Positions 33,198 through 44,475 of a DNA stretch of 64,000 nucleotides are shown here, one piece after another. The notes under the pieces were generated by a model. It was not told the DNA's origin and did no database searches. It was given only the letters and a program-made list of their open reading frames with translations. Position 1 is the stretch's first letter; each line of letters opens with the position of its first letter. The position numbers were made by a program, and so were the translations under genes. The DNA comes from Verticillium longisporum (taxonomy: Eukaryota > Ascomycota > Sordariomycetes > Glomerellales > Plectosphaerellaceae): contig JAETXT010000013.1 of assembly GCA_019188255.1 (NCBI GenBank), forward strand, positions 2,170,001-2,234,000. The letters run 5' to 3'.

Positions 33198-34328
33198 CTA
33201 TCTGCGCCCGCCCCGGTCGCGACGCCCTGCCTCCAGCACCTTGAGCCTCTTCTGGAATCGCTCGCCCATCTCGGGCCCCGCTCCGCTTCCTCTCGGCCCG
33301 TCCGTCGTATCGTGAGTTCTCTTGCGGCTCTTGTCGAGCAGTGCCTTGGCACCCTTGGCGCCCTCCTTCTTTGCCGTGAGCCTGTTGATCCTGTCGACAC
33401 CATCGCCGAGATCCCGCCACTCTTCACCGCCAAACTGCATGCGACCGCTGCGGCCTGCCGTCGCCGCCTCCTTGGCCTTTTGCTTCTTGCTTTGCGTCGG
33501 CAGACGGACAAAGTTGGACTCCTCGTACTCCCGGCGCTCGTCCTCGACCTTGCGGTCTGCCGCCGTCTTGACCTTGCGACCGCCCGCCACAACGTTGGTG
33601 CCGATGCTGGGCTCGGCCAGCGGTGCCGTCGACAGTTCCGTCTCGATGTACTCGTCCATTGTGGCTGACTTTTGCGGCCTCTTGGTCGCCTTCTCCTTGC
33701 GCTCCGATGGCATCACCGTCGGCGCGACGCGGGGCGGCCTGTAGATGCCGTCCTTCTGCGCCGCAGCCACGGCCATTGAGGCAGATGCCGGCTTGACAAA
33801 GGCGCCAGGTCGAGCCTGGAATTGCGCAGCGTCAATGTCGGCCTTGTCCTCCTCGTCGCTCTCATCGTCTTCATCGTCCTCATCCTCGTCACTCTGAGAC
33901 CCAGACTCATCCGAGTCGTCCGTCTTCTTCGTCTTTGATAATGCCTTGCTCGTGATGGTCGCACGCTCGGCGTCGTCGGCGGCGCGCAGGATCTTATCGA
34001 TCTGGTAGCGAAGCTTCTCCTCGAGGGGGCGCACACCCTTTTCGAGGAAGAGGCGCAGCTCGACTAGCTTCCTGACAATCGGCTCCGTGGCGTTGTCGGC
34101 ACTGTGGTCGTTGATCTTTGCGGGGGTTTTCGCATTGGGAAGCTTGAGGATGATCAGAAAGACTAGGTTCTGAAGGTAGGAAAGCAGAAGCCCGTTCTTG
34201 ACGTGGAGAAGTGAGATGCCATTGTCCGACTGCTCAATACCGGCAACCTTGGGCGCCGTGTCGAGGGCGGAGACGAGCGATTGAGTGAGGGATTCCAGCA
34301 GCGCCGGAAGAGAGCTTGGTGCGGCCAT
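33198..34328 (-). CDS. LCP5: Sas10/Utp3-domain protein, LCP5/neuroguidin type
   Basis: Single exon, 376 residues. The N-terminal Sas10/Utp3 domain runs from about residue 4 to 125 (GISLLHVKNGLLLSYLQNL; LRLFLEKGVRPLEEKLRYQI). A long acidic Asp/Glu/Ser stretch follows, then DGIYRPPRVAPTVMP, a motif characteristic of LCP5/neuroguidin, and the basic C-terminus FQKRLKVLEAGRRDRGGRR. In yeast LCP5 belongs to the U3 snoRNP/small-subunit processome and is needed for 18S rRNA maturation in the nucleolus. The start ATG at 34326-34328 begins MAAPSSLPAL; an in-frame upstream ATG at 34448 would add a basic leader without conservation. Confidence 0.88.
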   Translation of the reverse strand: MAAPSSLPALLESLTQSLVSALDTAPKVAGIEQSDNGISLLHVKNGLLLSYLQNLVFLIILKLPNAKTPAKINDHSADNATEPIVRKLVELRLFLEKGVRPLEEKLRYQIDKILRAADDAERATITSKALSKTKKTDDSDESGSQSDEDEDDEDDESDEEDKADIDAAQFQARPGAFVKPASASMAVAAAQKDGIYRPPRVAPTVMPSERKEKATKRPQKSATMDEYIETELSTAPLAEPSIGTNVVAGGRKVKTAADRKVEDERREYEESNFVRLPTQSKKQKAKEAATAGRSGRMQFGGEEWRDLGDGVDRINRLTAKKEGAKGAKALLDKSRKRTHDTTDGPRGSGAGPEMGERFQKRLKVLEAGRRDRGGRR

Positions 34329-35031
34329 GGTATCGTGTGTTTGGGCTGAATCGCGACCCTCTGCCGGTGTTGTCTGTCGACGGTCGAGGGAAGGCTGTGA
34401 TGCTGGCTCTTGTCTGTGATTTTTTTTCTTGGGCAGGAAAGAATTCACACGTTATCGATAAGAGCGGGATCGACGAACCCACATGAGACAGGGATGCCAG
34501 GCACTAACACGCCTAGTTCGACGGTTACTGCATCCTTGACTAGCGCCGAAGATGACCCGATGCTACAGACCACCTTTGGCTGGTGCCTTGCCTCAGCCTG
34601 ACACCCGGGTGAACCAGCGTGAGCCAAGGGGCAACTGACTAAGCCAACATTCTTGGGACGGACAGCTGTTCGAGGGAGCTTGCGCAACAGGCAACTTGCC
34701 CTTGATACAACCCATGCAAAGAGACGACAACGACGACATTTGAATCCGCCATTCGACAGCCATTTACGCCACTCCCGCGAGCTTACGACAAGACTACACC
34801 TGCTCCTTGCGCAGCTTGAGCTCCTCGCGCCTCATCAGGCGTGTCCTGTGGATCTCTGGCTGTAAGCCATCCTGCTTTCAAGAAGGTAAGCGACGAATCC
34901 TCCAGCTCGTAATTCGAGATGCGCCAATTCTGATCTCAACCATTCCTCTCTTGTGCTCCGTCATGCCATGATGGTCGGATAAGTCTTCAAACTGACGATG
35001 CCGTTCTAGCTACTCTCCAACGCGGCTCATT
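34329..35031. other. Divergent promoter region LCP5/EMP70
   Basis: About 700 bp between two divergent housekeeping genes. No coding or repeat feature recognised. Confidence 0.45.
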
Positions 35032-37015
35032 ATGATGCACTCGACACTAGGCGCGCCCCTCGCGGCCGCCCTCCTCGCCCTCCCCCAGCTGGCTTCTGCC
35101 TTCTACCTCCCCGGTGTTGCGCCAACGTCCTACGAGAAGGGCGAGAAGGTCCCGCTCAACGTGAACAGCATCAAGCCCGTCGCCGCCATGTCCGATTCGA
35201 GGCTACACTCGGTCATCTCGTACGAGTACTACCCCCCTGCCTTCAAGTTCTGCCAGCCCGCACACGGGCCCCAATCCGTTTCAGAGTGCCTAGGCAGCAA
35301 CCTCTTCGGGGATCGTATAATGACGTCTCCTTTCGAGCTGCTGATGCTCAAGGACGAAAAGTGCAAGCCTCTCTGTATCAAGAAGTACCCGCCGCCCGCT
35401 GTCGGCTTCATGAAGCGCCGCATCGAGCAGGGCTACAGCCTCAACTGGCTCGTGGACGGTCTCCCTGCGGGCCAGCAGATCCAGGACGACTTTACCAACA
35501 CAACCTTTTACAACCCGGGGTTCCTCATGGGCGGCGTCGATGAAGACGGCAATATCGTCTTCAACAACCACTACGACATCAACATTGAGTACCACCCCGT
35601 AAGCGGAAGCACCAACCAGTATCGCGTCGTCGGCGTCATCGTTGAGCCCAGCTCGCGCGCCTACCCCAACTTGATCGACTGCAACAACCCGATGGACCCC
35701 ATCGTCTTCGAAGAAGATGGCAGCGAGAAGGAGGTCAAATTCTCTTACAGCGTCTACTGGACCAAGTCTGAAACCGCCTGGGCCACGCGCTGGGACAAGT
35801 ATCTTCACGTCTTTGATCCCAAGATTCACTGGTTCTGGCTGATCGACACTGCCATTATTGTCGTCATCCTCATCGGCACTGTGGCCTCGATTCTGGTGCG
35901 CGCCCTGAAGAAGGACATTGCGCGCTACAACCGCCTCGACCACATCAACCTCGATGACCTCTCGGGCACCGGCATCGACGAAGACGATGGCGTACAGGAG
36001 GATTCTGGCTGGAAGCTGGTGCACGGCGACGTCTTCCGCACCCCCAAGTACCCCTTGCTGCTTTCCGTTCTGCTCGGCACCGGTGCCCAGCTGTTCGTCA
36101 TGACAGGCTTCACCATCTGCTTCGCCCTGCTCGGCTTCCTCTCTCCCTCCAACCGTGGCTCTCTCGGCACCATGATCCTGCTGCTGTACACTGTCCTCGG
36201 TTTTGTCGGCGGCTACGTCTCGTCAAGGACCTACAAGGCCATGCAGGGTGAGAAGTGGAAGGTCAACATCGCCATGACGCCGCTCCTCGTACCCAGCATT
36301 GTCTTCGCCTCCTTCTTCCTGCTTGACCTCTTCCTGTGGGCCAAGCAGTCCTCGGGCGCTGTTCCCCTGACCACCATGCTCATCATAATTCTCATCTGGT
36401 TCATCATCTCGATCCCGCTGTCCGTCGCTGGCTCGTGGCTCGGCTTCCGTGCCAACGCCATCGAGTCGCCCGTCCGCACCAACCAGATCCCCCGCCAGGT
36501 GCCCCTGTCACGACATACCTCAAGCCTGTCCCTAGCATGCTGATCGTCGGTTTGCTGCCATTTGGTGCCATCTTCGTTGAGCTATACTTTATTATGAGCT
36601 CAGTGTGGTTCAGCAGGATCTACTACATGTTCGGCTTCCTCTTCCTCTCGTATGGCTTGATGGTGGTCACCTGCGCTGCCGTCACGATCTTGATGGTATA
36701 CTTTTTGCTCTGCGCCGAAAACTACCACTGGCAGTGGCGCGCCTTCCTCGCTGCCGGTACCTGTGGTGGCTACATCTTCGCCAACTCGCTGCTCTACCTC
36801 GTCACCAAGCTCAAGCTGAGCAGCTTGGCCGGCGGCGTTCTCTACATTGGCTACAGCGCGCTCATTTCCTTCCTCTTCTTCATCCTCACTGGTGAGTCTT
36901 GTTGCTGTCAGTACATGACAATCGTTTGGTGCTAATATATTACCCAGGATCAATTGGCTACTTTGCGAGCTGGTGGTTCGTGCGCAGGATCTACGCCTCC
37001 ATCAAGATTGATTAA
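35032..37015 (+). CDS. EMP70: EMP70/TM9 superfamily (nonaspanin) protein, one frameshift
   Basis: Exons 35032-36891 and 36948-37015; 1928 nt, one short of a multiple of three, giving 642 residues with one base added. A signal peptide (MMHSTLGAPLAAALLALPQLASA) is followed by the lumenal domain starting FYLPGVAPTSY, with GDRIMTSPFELLML, and nine membrane helices from about residue 280. The frame is lost in the C4 run at 36502-36505 after RTNQIPRQVP and resumes as TTYLKPVPSMLIVG, the conserved TM9 block. The C-terminus SIKID ends with a KxD-type Golgi/COPI retention signal. Nonaspanins sort membrane proteins in Golgi and endosomes. Start at the first of two adjacent Met codons. The lesion is probably sequence error. 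Confidence 0.92.
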
Positions 37016-37031
37016 CATCAAGATTGATTAA
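37001..37031. repeat. 16-bp tandem duplication across the EMP70 stop codon
   Basis: ATCAAGATTGATTAAC (37001-37016) is followed directly by the same sequence again (37017-37031, last base excluded). It duplicates the last four codons and stop, so the protein end is unaffected. Confidence 0.85.
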
Positions 37032-37408
37032 ATGGAGACATGGCAAAAGGGGTAATATTCTCGGATGGGGCAAAAATGGCAATGGGAATTTCAGCAAGAG
37101 GCTGGGTATGTGTGTACGATCAACTTCTGTATGACGGCGCTCTTCGTCGCGTCGGGCGCGCACAGGGGTATGCTACGTTGCTGCGGTTCGCGTCTGGCGG
37201 GGGACGACATGGGCGTGGTATGGAGTTTTCTTTCTTCTTTCTCTGATTCAAACGACGTCATTGAGGGAGCGTGACTGCCTGAAAGCCATTGCATGACTGA
37301 TTTTAGACGTTCAGGAGTAATCAATAGATCACAGCCATGTTGGTTGCTCCTTGCACGTACTATTGGATGATCTATGTCCTATTTACACACTCAAGGGTAA
37401 GGCCTAGT
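37016..37408. other. Convergent 3' region of EMP70 and MED4
   Basis: About 390 bp of non-coding DNA holding the two 3' UTRs. Confidence 0.5.
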
Positions 37409-38616
37409 CTAGTCGTCATCGTCGTCGTCCATGTCCATGCTAGTAAACTGGAACTGCGCATTCTTGCCCGCGGCGGGCGCCGGCGACGTCGCAGACGGCT
37501 CGGGCTTTTGCGCGGCCTCGGCGGGGCGGCGCTGATTGGCCTCCCACTCCTCTCGCTTGCGGCGCGTCTCCTCGGCCTTGCGGCGTTCCAGCTCGGCCTT
37601 GGCCGCCTTGTCCTCTTCCTCGCGGCGCTTGGCCTCGGCGGCGACGGTGACAGGGTCGTAGCCGCGCGGGTCGATGCCGCGCTCCGAGAGGTCCTGGCAC
37701 GCGGCGAGGGCGCCGCCGCCAATCTGGTACTCGTTCGGCCACGGCAGGAAGATGGTGCCGTGGTTGGCGTCGAGGTGGTCGCGGAGGCCCGAGGGCAGGG
37801 CTGTCGTTATGCCCAGCGGCGCGCCGGACGGGTTGTCGCCCGGTGCTGCGTCTGGCTGCTCGGGCGGCTGGGACGTGGCGCCGTTGGGGCCCGACGGGTC
37901 GGGGAGCTGCTGCGGGGTCGGCGTCGGGGCCGCGGGCGTCTGGGCTCCCGGCGTGGGCGCGCCCGGCGTCGGTGCACCTGAGGGCGTCGGCGCGGCGCTC
38001 GTCACGGCGCTCTGGACGCCGTTGGTGACGGCGCCTGCTGGGGTGTCCTCTGGCGCGGCCGGTTCGAACGTGACGCCGTTTGTCACGCCTGCCGGTGGCA
38101 GGGTCGTCTTGCTGATGCGGCGAGCATAGTTGAGGAGCTCCTCGTACTTGATGGGGTAGTGGTCCTCGTCTCCGTGGACGGTAATGTGGGTGGTGGTGAT
38201 GTCTCTCCGGGTGGACGCGAGGGTGGATAGAGTTTCACGAATCTGGGCGTCGAGAGCCGAGGATGTGGTTCGGAGTTCTTGCAGGCGAAGATGGTTGTTC
38301 TGGTGCTGCTGAACTGTATGGAACGGTCAGTAGCTGCTGATGGCTCGCAGTGCGTTCAACCGTGGCTCGACGTACCTAGCTCGAGCCCTCGTGAGAGCTC
38401 CTTGTCGGCCTCCTGAAGGTCGAGCGCCTGCTTCGCGTACGGGTGATACTTGGAGACGGACTCGACAAGGCTGGCGAGGGCCTTTTCGACGCGCTCGAAT
38501 CGGGCGTCAATGAATTCGTCCATGACGGGAGTGGCTCGTCTTGCATCCGTCAGAGGCCCCGACGTTTCTAGTGTGGGAGGTCGCAGCTTCATTGTCGGAT
38601 TTGAGGATGCAAGCAA
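37409..38616 (-). CDS. MED4: Mediator complex subunit 4
   Basis: Exons 38616-38376 and 38313-37409, 381 residues, phases matching. N-terminal coiled region MDEFIDARFERVEKALASLVES and LDLQEADKELSRGLELVQQHQ is the MED4 core helix. KYEELLNYARRISKTTLPPAG is the family hallmark, followed by a long Pro/Ala/Thr-rich insert (about 160-250) and FLPWPNEYQIGGGALAAC. The charged C-terminal helix (AKRREEEDKAAKAELERRK) and an Asp-only end (DMDDDDDD) close the protein. MED4 is in the middle module of Mediator, which links activators to RNA polymerase II. The start at 38616 could also be the Met at 38592. The Asp tail is encoded by a GAC/GAT repeat. Confidence 0.9.
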
Positions 38617-39655
38617 ACAGGTTAGCGCCGGGTTGATTCGGTAGGCAGGTATCTGGTATGCATATATTAGTCATGTGTATACAGCTAACGGGGACTCAGT
38701 ATTCTGCATTAAGTGCATGTCCACCCTCTCCTCAACTTCTACCCGCCGACTTGCTTGGTTCGAGCCTAAGTACCTCTATCAGTCCAGACCCAAAGCCTTC
38801 AATCTTGGATATCATTGCTTGACCAAATCTGGCTGGACTGATCTTGTCGTGGGTCGCTCCCACCATGCTGACTTGGCATGGCCAACGTTGCAGGTGGCAC
38901 CGATGATGAAGACGAACTGCAGGTTCCAACGACTGTCCTTGCCGCAGAAGGATTCACTGATAACACAGGCGTTGTGGAAGTTTGTTTCTTTAGAGCCATT
39001 GCCACGTTTGAACCCACTTCGGGTAGTATCTCGGTTTTACTCCCTGCAACAGGTATATGCCTTCCCTCACTGGAGACAGCTCTCCGATGGAAGACGCACA
39101 AGGTGCTGAGTCTGTATGTCAAAGTGACAGTTAATGAAGCAGACCGAGGAGGTCAAGTCTACATGGAGTGATGATGGTACATGTTCTAGCTCACGCCCAC
39201 CGGGTTACGATGTCTACTTCATATTTCCACATGTGAAAACACCGTCTCCAACAGCAACAAAGTTCTTGTGCCCTGCATTCATCGCAACATGAACGCCGAT
39301 CAGAACTCATAAGCGAAAGCACCTCAAGTGCTTCAGAGCTACTCGATAGACCTCCTCACAGCCATCTCGGGCAAGTTGGACAAGCAGGCAAAACTTCCCC
39401 AGCATCGGTTGAGCTAGCAGCATCATGCTTGAGACGAGGCTGATGGACAGATGGAAGCGCACAGACCGCAACATAATCGGACCTCATGTGATTGGCTTAA
39501 AATCCACAAACCCCTGTCACTATCCGGAGGCCGGCTTTTCCCGCCCAGAATCTTGCGCAGTGAAGACGCATTCACGAACGACCTCATTCCTACCAACTGC
39601 CCCCTCGCAACCGCAATTGAACCGCCGTTTCGCGCCTACGAGCACCTACATCACA
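38617..39655. other. Intergenic region between MED4 and QCR10
   Basis: About 1 kb, moderate GC. Two overlapping frames at 38675-39109 (+) and 38799-39122 (-) have no recognisable family; neither is called. Contains promoters of both divergent genes. Confidence 0.45.
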
Positions 39656-40454
39656 ATGGCCGGCCCTGTGAGTGATGCTGCTACGATTCGCTCGGCATCG
39701 ATTTCTTCGATGCCCCTCGAATCACCCGTTCCGTCGAGCCTCGATCAATTGACTGACTTGTTTCCGCTAAACAGCCTCCCAACCCGCTTTACCCTACCCA
39801 GTTCCGAAGCAAGTTCGGTCCCAAGTACGTCCAGATCCGCGACAGACCTCGATTTCCATTGCTCAATGCTACCCGTCCGCGGCGCACGGCCACGTCGCTC
39901 CTGCGAAGGGATAGCAGCAGGTGATGCGCAGAACCAGCGAGACGTGGGCTGACCCTCGAACCAGGTACCACTACAAGCCCAGCGTTGCCGGCCTGAACTT
40001 CACCCAGCTCTCCCGAATGTGAGTCCCGACTTTCCCTTCGAATTGCAACGTTCGAATCGCTGCCTACCTGGATGCGGGCTGCTGGCGAGCTTGTTGACAG
40101 ACCGACGACACTCCTCGACAAGCGGCAACATTAAGCCTAGCTTTTCGATTACTCGACAACACGGGATAATGCTGACATGTACGCAGTGGTGTCAAACTCG
40201 GTGCTTTCGGCGGCGTCGCCCTATTCGGCGTCATATTCATTGCCTCCAACGTCCCCAGGCTACGCAGGGACGTTCTCCAGGTGAGTCGCGCTCCAATTGA
40301 TCCATCTTGCATTTACGAGGTCTAACATGTTCGCAGAACGTTCCCGTCATTGGTGGTCTCTTCGTCAAGGAGCCCCTCCCCGCCTCCGACAACGTACGTG
40401 TTTTTTTTTTCAAATCTGCTGATATTCGTTGCTAACCATGGGCAGCCTTTCTAA
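39656..40454 (+). CDS. QCR10: Cytochrome bc1 complex subunit QCR10, six exons
   Basis: Reconstructed by hand because all exons are very short: 39656-39667, 39775-39824, 39965-40018, 40187-40280, 40337-40393, 40446-40454. Sum 276 nt, 91 residues, every junction GT-AG and in phase. The protein begins MAGPPPNPLYPTQF, then FGPKYHYKPSVAGLN, one membrane helix LGAFGGVALFGVIFIASN, then VPRLRRDVLQNVPVIGGLF and the end ASDNPF. Order and the VPRxRRD and DNPF motifs fit fungal QCR10, the small accessory subunit of mitochondrial complex III that contacts the Rieske protein. The first coding exon is 12 nt and the last 9 nt (Pro-Phe-stop). Confidence 0.85.
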
Positions 40455-41207
40455 ATGTACCACCCACCGACACTTGGCGATGGACGGGATTAGGAGAGCG
40501 AGATGCCAAGAGGGAATGCCTCGGTCAAGGCAGTTGTACAACTCTCTGGTTGAATAGATTCTAGACCATTTGCGTTCCGCCTGCTGTGATGCTGTGAAGG
40601 GTGTGCCTCGATCCGTGTCTTCCTTGTTCTCACGTCTGAAAGCGACATATAGCTGCAGACCATTTTCAATGTTCTGTTCCTCTTTTGTGTGAGAAGACTT
40701 TCATCACACAGCAACTTGTAGAATATCCAGGCACGTCTCTCATCGAGAACGTGCCCAGTCGATATAAATACAGTGCCGATTTGCCCACAATTGTGCCCAC
40801 AGTGGATGCTCGCACGGTGACCAAATGAGCATCGCTGGCACCTCGCTCAAGCGCAAAGCTCAAGGCCAGCATCACCAACAGCTGCATCAAGCCGGCGCAC
40901 CCTCTTTCCTTGCGTTATTTCCCATGAGCCACCTCTTTTCCTTCCTTCCTCGGCTCGCTTTGTTGCTTTGTCGGTCTTTATAGTGCCCCGCTTGGAAACC
41001 ATCACATCTAACCTGCTAACCGCGTATGCCCATACTTGCGTATACCTTCACACACGTATCCTTCGTCGCATCTCTGTTACATGCGTACCAAGTATTGTAA
41101 CTATTTATAAGCTTCATCTGCATTGGGTCCGAATTCTCTTTTCTCTTCCACCACACGCGCGCACCGGGACCAAAAAAGCGCCTGCGTATCCATCAGCCAC
41201 CTCCGCC
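40455..41207. other. Intergenic region upstream of ALG10
   Basis: 3' UTR of QCR10 and promoter of ALG10. No gene seen. Confidence 0.5.
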
Positions 41208-43556
41208 ATGACTGTCACCGAGATCCTCGGCTCGACGTCTGTGGTGGCGGCCATCATGCTGTGGCTCCTGTTTGGCAGGAAGTATAACACGATTCAGTCA
41301 TCGGCTACGAGCGTTTTGGCTGCCGGGCTTATGGTCTATGGATGCGCCTCAATCTGGCTCAACCTCGTCAACGCCTTCGTCCCGGACCCTTACCTGGTGA
41401 GGACAAACGTAAGGCCCCTGGGAAGGAGGTCAGAGACTAACATGAATCAGGACGAATTCTTTCATATCCCGCAGGCGCAGGTCTACTGCAAGAACAAATT
41501 CACCGAATGGGACAACAAGATAACAACTCCCCCCGGCTTGTAAGTTCCGTTCGTCTGATAATCATTAGGGCTGCCCCTGACCATCCTAGATACCTCTTGT
41601 CGAGGTTCCTCATCTCCTTGGGTGCCCTAATCACCCGAACCACTGTGGAGGAGGCCTGCAAAGCAAGAGACTTGCGCCTCCACAACGCCTTTGCATTGTT
41701 CGGCGTCTTCTTCTGCGCCGTCTACTGCCGGCATCACATAGAAGCCCAACACCGGGCCATCAGCGGCCGGCAACCCCTCAAGTCCGTATCGACTTATTCT
41801 CTCATGACCGGTGTCAACATTTCGTTGTTTCCCGTCCTCTTCTTCTTCTCGGGCCTCTATTACACCGACGTGGTGTCGACGCTCGTCGTCCTCGTCGCGT
41901 ACGTTAACCATCTGAACCGCGTTGGCCGACCCGCCAACGGAGTGCTCAACGATATATATACTATCACTCTGGGAGTCTCAGCTTTGAGTCTTAGGCAAAC
42001 CAACATCTTCTGGGTGGTCGTGTATATGGGTGGTCTCGAGGCTGTGCATGCCGTCCGACTGCTCAAACCAAAGGTCGAAGACCAACAGTGCATGTTCAAG
42101 CTCACCGAATACCTTGAACATTTTGCCCGGCGATCCTCTCTTGGCGACATTCACGATCTCCCGCTGAACCTTGCGTGGCCGCATAGTAAGTCTCAATGCC
42201 CTATCTCGAACCTGCCGTCTGCTGACCATCAGACCTGTGCTTCTCTGCACTGAGCATCGGCGTTGCGGTCGTATGCAACCCCATGCAAGTCTTGCAATGG
42301 GTGTGGCCTCATGTATCCATCATGGCCTGTTTCCTATCCTTCATTGCGTGGAACGGCGGCGTCGTTCTTGGTGAGTCGTGCCGTTTTGGTGACATAATTC
42401 CTACCAATGTCATCTCTAACCTGTCTCAGGCGATAAATCCAATCATGTTGCGACAATACATCTCCCGCAGATGCTCTACATCTGGCCCTTCTTTGCCTTC
42501 TTCTCTGCCCCCCTCTTTCTCCCTTCGGTTCTCGGCGCTCTGCGAGTTATTGGCAAGATCTTCCAGTCCCGACCCAACAAGGCCTCGGCCCCAGAAAAGG
42601 CGTATCGCAAAGAGTGCGCGACTGGGACATGCCAGATGATGCGGCTCGAACCAGTCACCAGCTCACCAAGTGAAGGGATTAACCGTCGCGTAGATAGGCG
42701 AGGAGACTGTGCCCACGTGCAACTCATGCGGGACCTCTTCCATCCCCGCTCCTACCAATACACCATTTGGATACCGGCTGCTCTGCTGTGCTGGGTCATC
42801 ATTCTCAAGAACACCATCATACACCCCTTTACGCTCGCCGACAACAGGCACTACATGTTCTACATCTTCCGGTACACGATCCTGACCTCGTCTCGGCGCC
42901 GCGAGCTCTTTACTTTTGCGTACCTGCTCTGCTTCCGCCTCTGCTGGGCCGCACTGGCGCCGTGCAGCCCAGCCGTAGGGGCGGCCCGGACACAGGACTG
43001 CTCCGACTACGGCTTTGGTGTGGACGAGACACCGCCCTACACCTGCCATCCCTTCTGGGGTCTGGTGCGCACGCACCAGTCCCTCGAAAACAAGAGGCGC
43101 CCAGATCTCACCCAAAAGCCCGACGAAACATCCTCGAAGCCCACGAACAAGGAAAGCCCCGAGGACGAGCGGGCGGCGCGTCCCGATGGCGATGAGGCCC
43201 CGCAGTCGTCAACCGTCATACTGCTCCTCGTAGCCACGACGCTGTCGCTCATGACGGCGCCCCTCGTCGAGCCCCGGTACTTTATCCTGCCGTGGGTCTT
43301 CTTGCGTCTGCTCGTCCCGGCGTGGCGGGCTCACGAGCACACGGTGGCCGGGGAGGAACCTGTCCACCACGTGCTTGGTCTCGACTGGCTCTTTGCGTGG
43401 GGAAGGTATGTGGATCTGCGCGTCGTCGTGGAGACGCTGTGGTTTGTCGCCATCAACGTTGTGACGATGGCCATTTTCTTGCTCAAGCCGTATGTCTGGA
43501 GGGCCGAGGACGGCACCATCCTTGACGGCGGTCGTCTGCAGCGGTTCATGTGGTGA
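41208..43556 (+). CDS. ALG10: Alpha-1,2-glucosyltransferase ALG10
   Basis: ER enzyme that adds the last (third) glucose to the dolichol-linked oligosaccharide before transfer to proteins. Exons 41208-41396, 41451-41539, 41590-42185, 42233-42370, 42430-43556; 2139 nt, 712 residues, all junctions in phase. Signature blocks: DEFFHIPQAQVYC at the first lumenal loop (the family's catalytic D-E pair), KITTPPGLY, GDKSNHVATIHLPQMLYI (created by splicing exon 4 to 5), HPFTLADNRHYMFYIFR and EPRYFILPW. About twelve hydrophobic helices are visible. A hydrophilic insert (about 555-600, DEAPQSS) lies before the last helices, and the protein is longer than yeast ALG10 by about 190 residues because of such loops. 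No lesion seen. Confidence 0.95.
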
Positions 43557-44004
43557 GGAGGTTTGGTTCAACAAGGAGAGAGAGAGAGAGACACACACAC
43601 TATTCATAGGCAGATGATGAGCCTCCGTCAGATAGGTGCGCAGAAAATGCAATACAGGCAAAAGACCTGGGATCATGATATATGCTTTTGATTTCATGAC
43701 AGGCCACCACATCGGGCCGGCACGGTCTCCTCTACGTCACATTCTGACAGAGCGTGCGTCTCATGCGCGCCAAAAAGACGTGATTCCCTCCCACCTGTCC
43801 TTGGAGTCCCCCAAACGCCGTTTCCCAGCCTTGTGCACGTTTCCAATCCCTATGTACAACAAGCGACGGTTGTCGTGTATGTTTCGACGTTCCGATAGTC
43901 CCCCCCATTGTCCGAAACCCATTTCCCCAAATACCCAAGTCGTGTAAAATAAAGTCTTAGTGTCGCATCATCCACCAAAGAGAGCTCAAGCAAGCCAAAG
44001 CACA
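43557..44004. other. Convergent 3' region with a GA/CA microsatellite
   Basis: 3' UTR of ALG10. It contains (GA)n followed directly by (CA)n at about 43577-43600. No gene seen. Confidence 0.55.
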
Positions 44005-44109
44005 TCATAAGCTCATCCGATCGAGACTCAACCCGTCATTACTCCTCACCCGCCTCACGACGCCCATCTTGAAGAACCTCTCCTCGCGGCCCACCGTCCT
44101 CCCGCCCAC

Positions 44110-44475
44110 TTACCACTTGTCCGCGCCGAGCAAGTCCCTGAAATCCTCTCTCGAGCTGTCGCTGCCGCGCCGCCGACCGGGCGCCGAGCGGGGGGTGGGC
44201 ACGCCGTGCGGGGCGGCGGCACCGCGCGGTGAGTGTAGCGGCAGCTGGTTGTCGACGCTGCCGGTCGCGGGGGGGGAGATGGCGCGCGGGTTCGAGGACG
44301 CGGACGACGCCGACTGCTGCTGGGCGTAGGCCGCTGCTGAGGAGGACGAGGCCGACTGGGTTGTGTGCTTGTTCGGTTGCTGGGCGAGGGATGATGTGTT
44401 GGGCGTTTGGCGGAAGGAGGCGAAGAAGGTGGAGAGGAAGAAGGGGCGTTGGGTGGGCATGTTTGTGTTGGGCAT
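44110..44475 (-). CDS. Small Ser-rich fungal protein of unknown function
   Basis: 121 residues from MPNTNMPTQRPFFLSTFFAS. The sequence is rich in Ser, Ala and Gln, with low complexity in the middle (SASSSSAAAYAQQQSASSAS) and a conserved-looking end SREDFRDLLGADKW just before TAA. Reading on in the same frame past the TAA gives a basic segment (EERFFKMGVVRRVRSNDG) that ends in a TGA at 44005-44007. This looks like real protein, so the TAA (44110-44112) may be a point mutation or lie inside an unrecognised intron, as GTAAGT overlaps it. The family is not named here; membership as a conserved fungal protein is an impression and not a proven match. Confidence 0.5.
   Translation of the reverse strand: MPNTNMPTQRPFFLSTFFASFRQTPNTSSLAQQPNKHTTQSASSSSAAAYAQQQSASSASSNPRAISPPATGSVDNQLPLHSPRGAAAPHGVPTPRSAPGRRRGSDSSREDFRDLLGADKW

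Noticed and set aside
38675..39122. Overlapping open frames between MED4 and QCR10
   Set aside because: Neither strand has recognisable motifs or coding bias.
43577..43600. GA/CA repeat as a regulatory element
   Set aside because: Simple microsatellite in a 3' flank; nothing more can be said.
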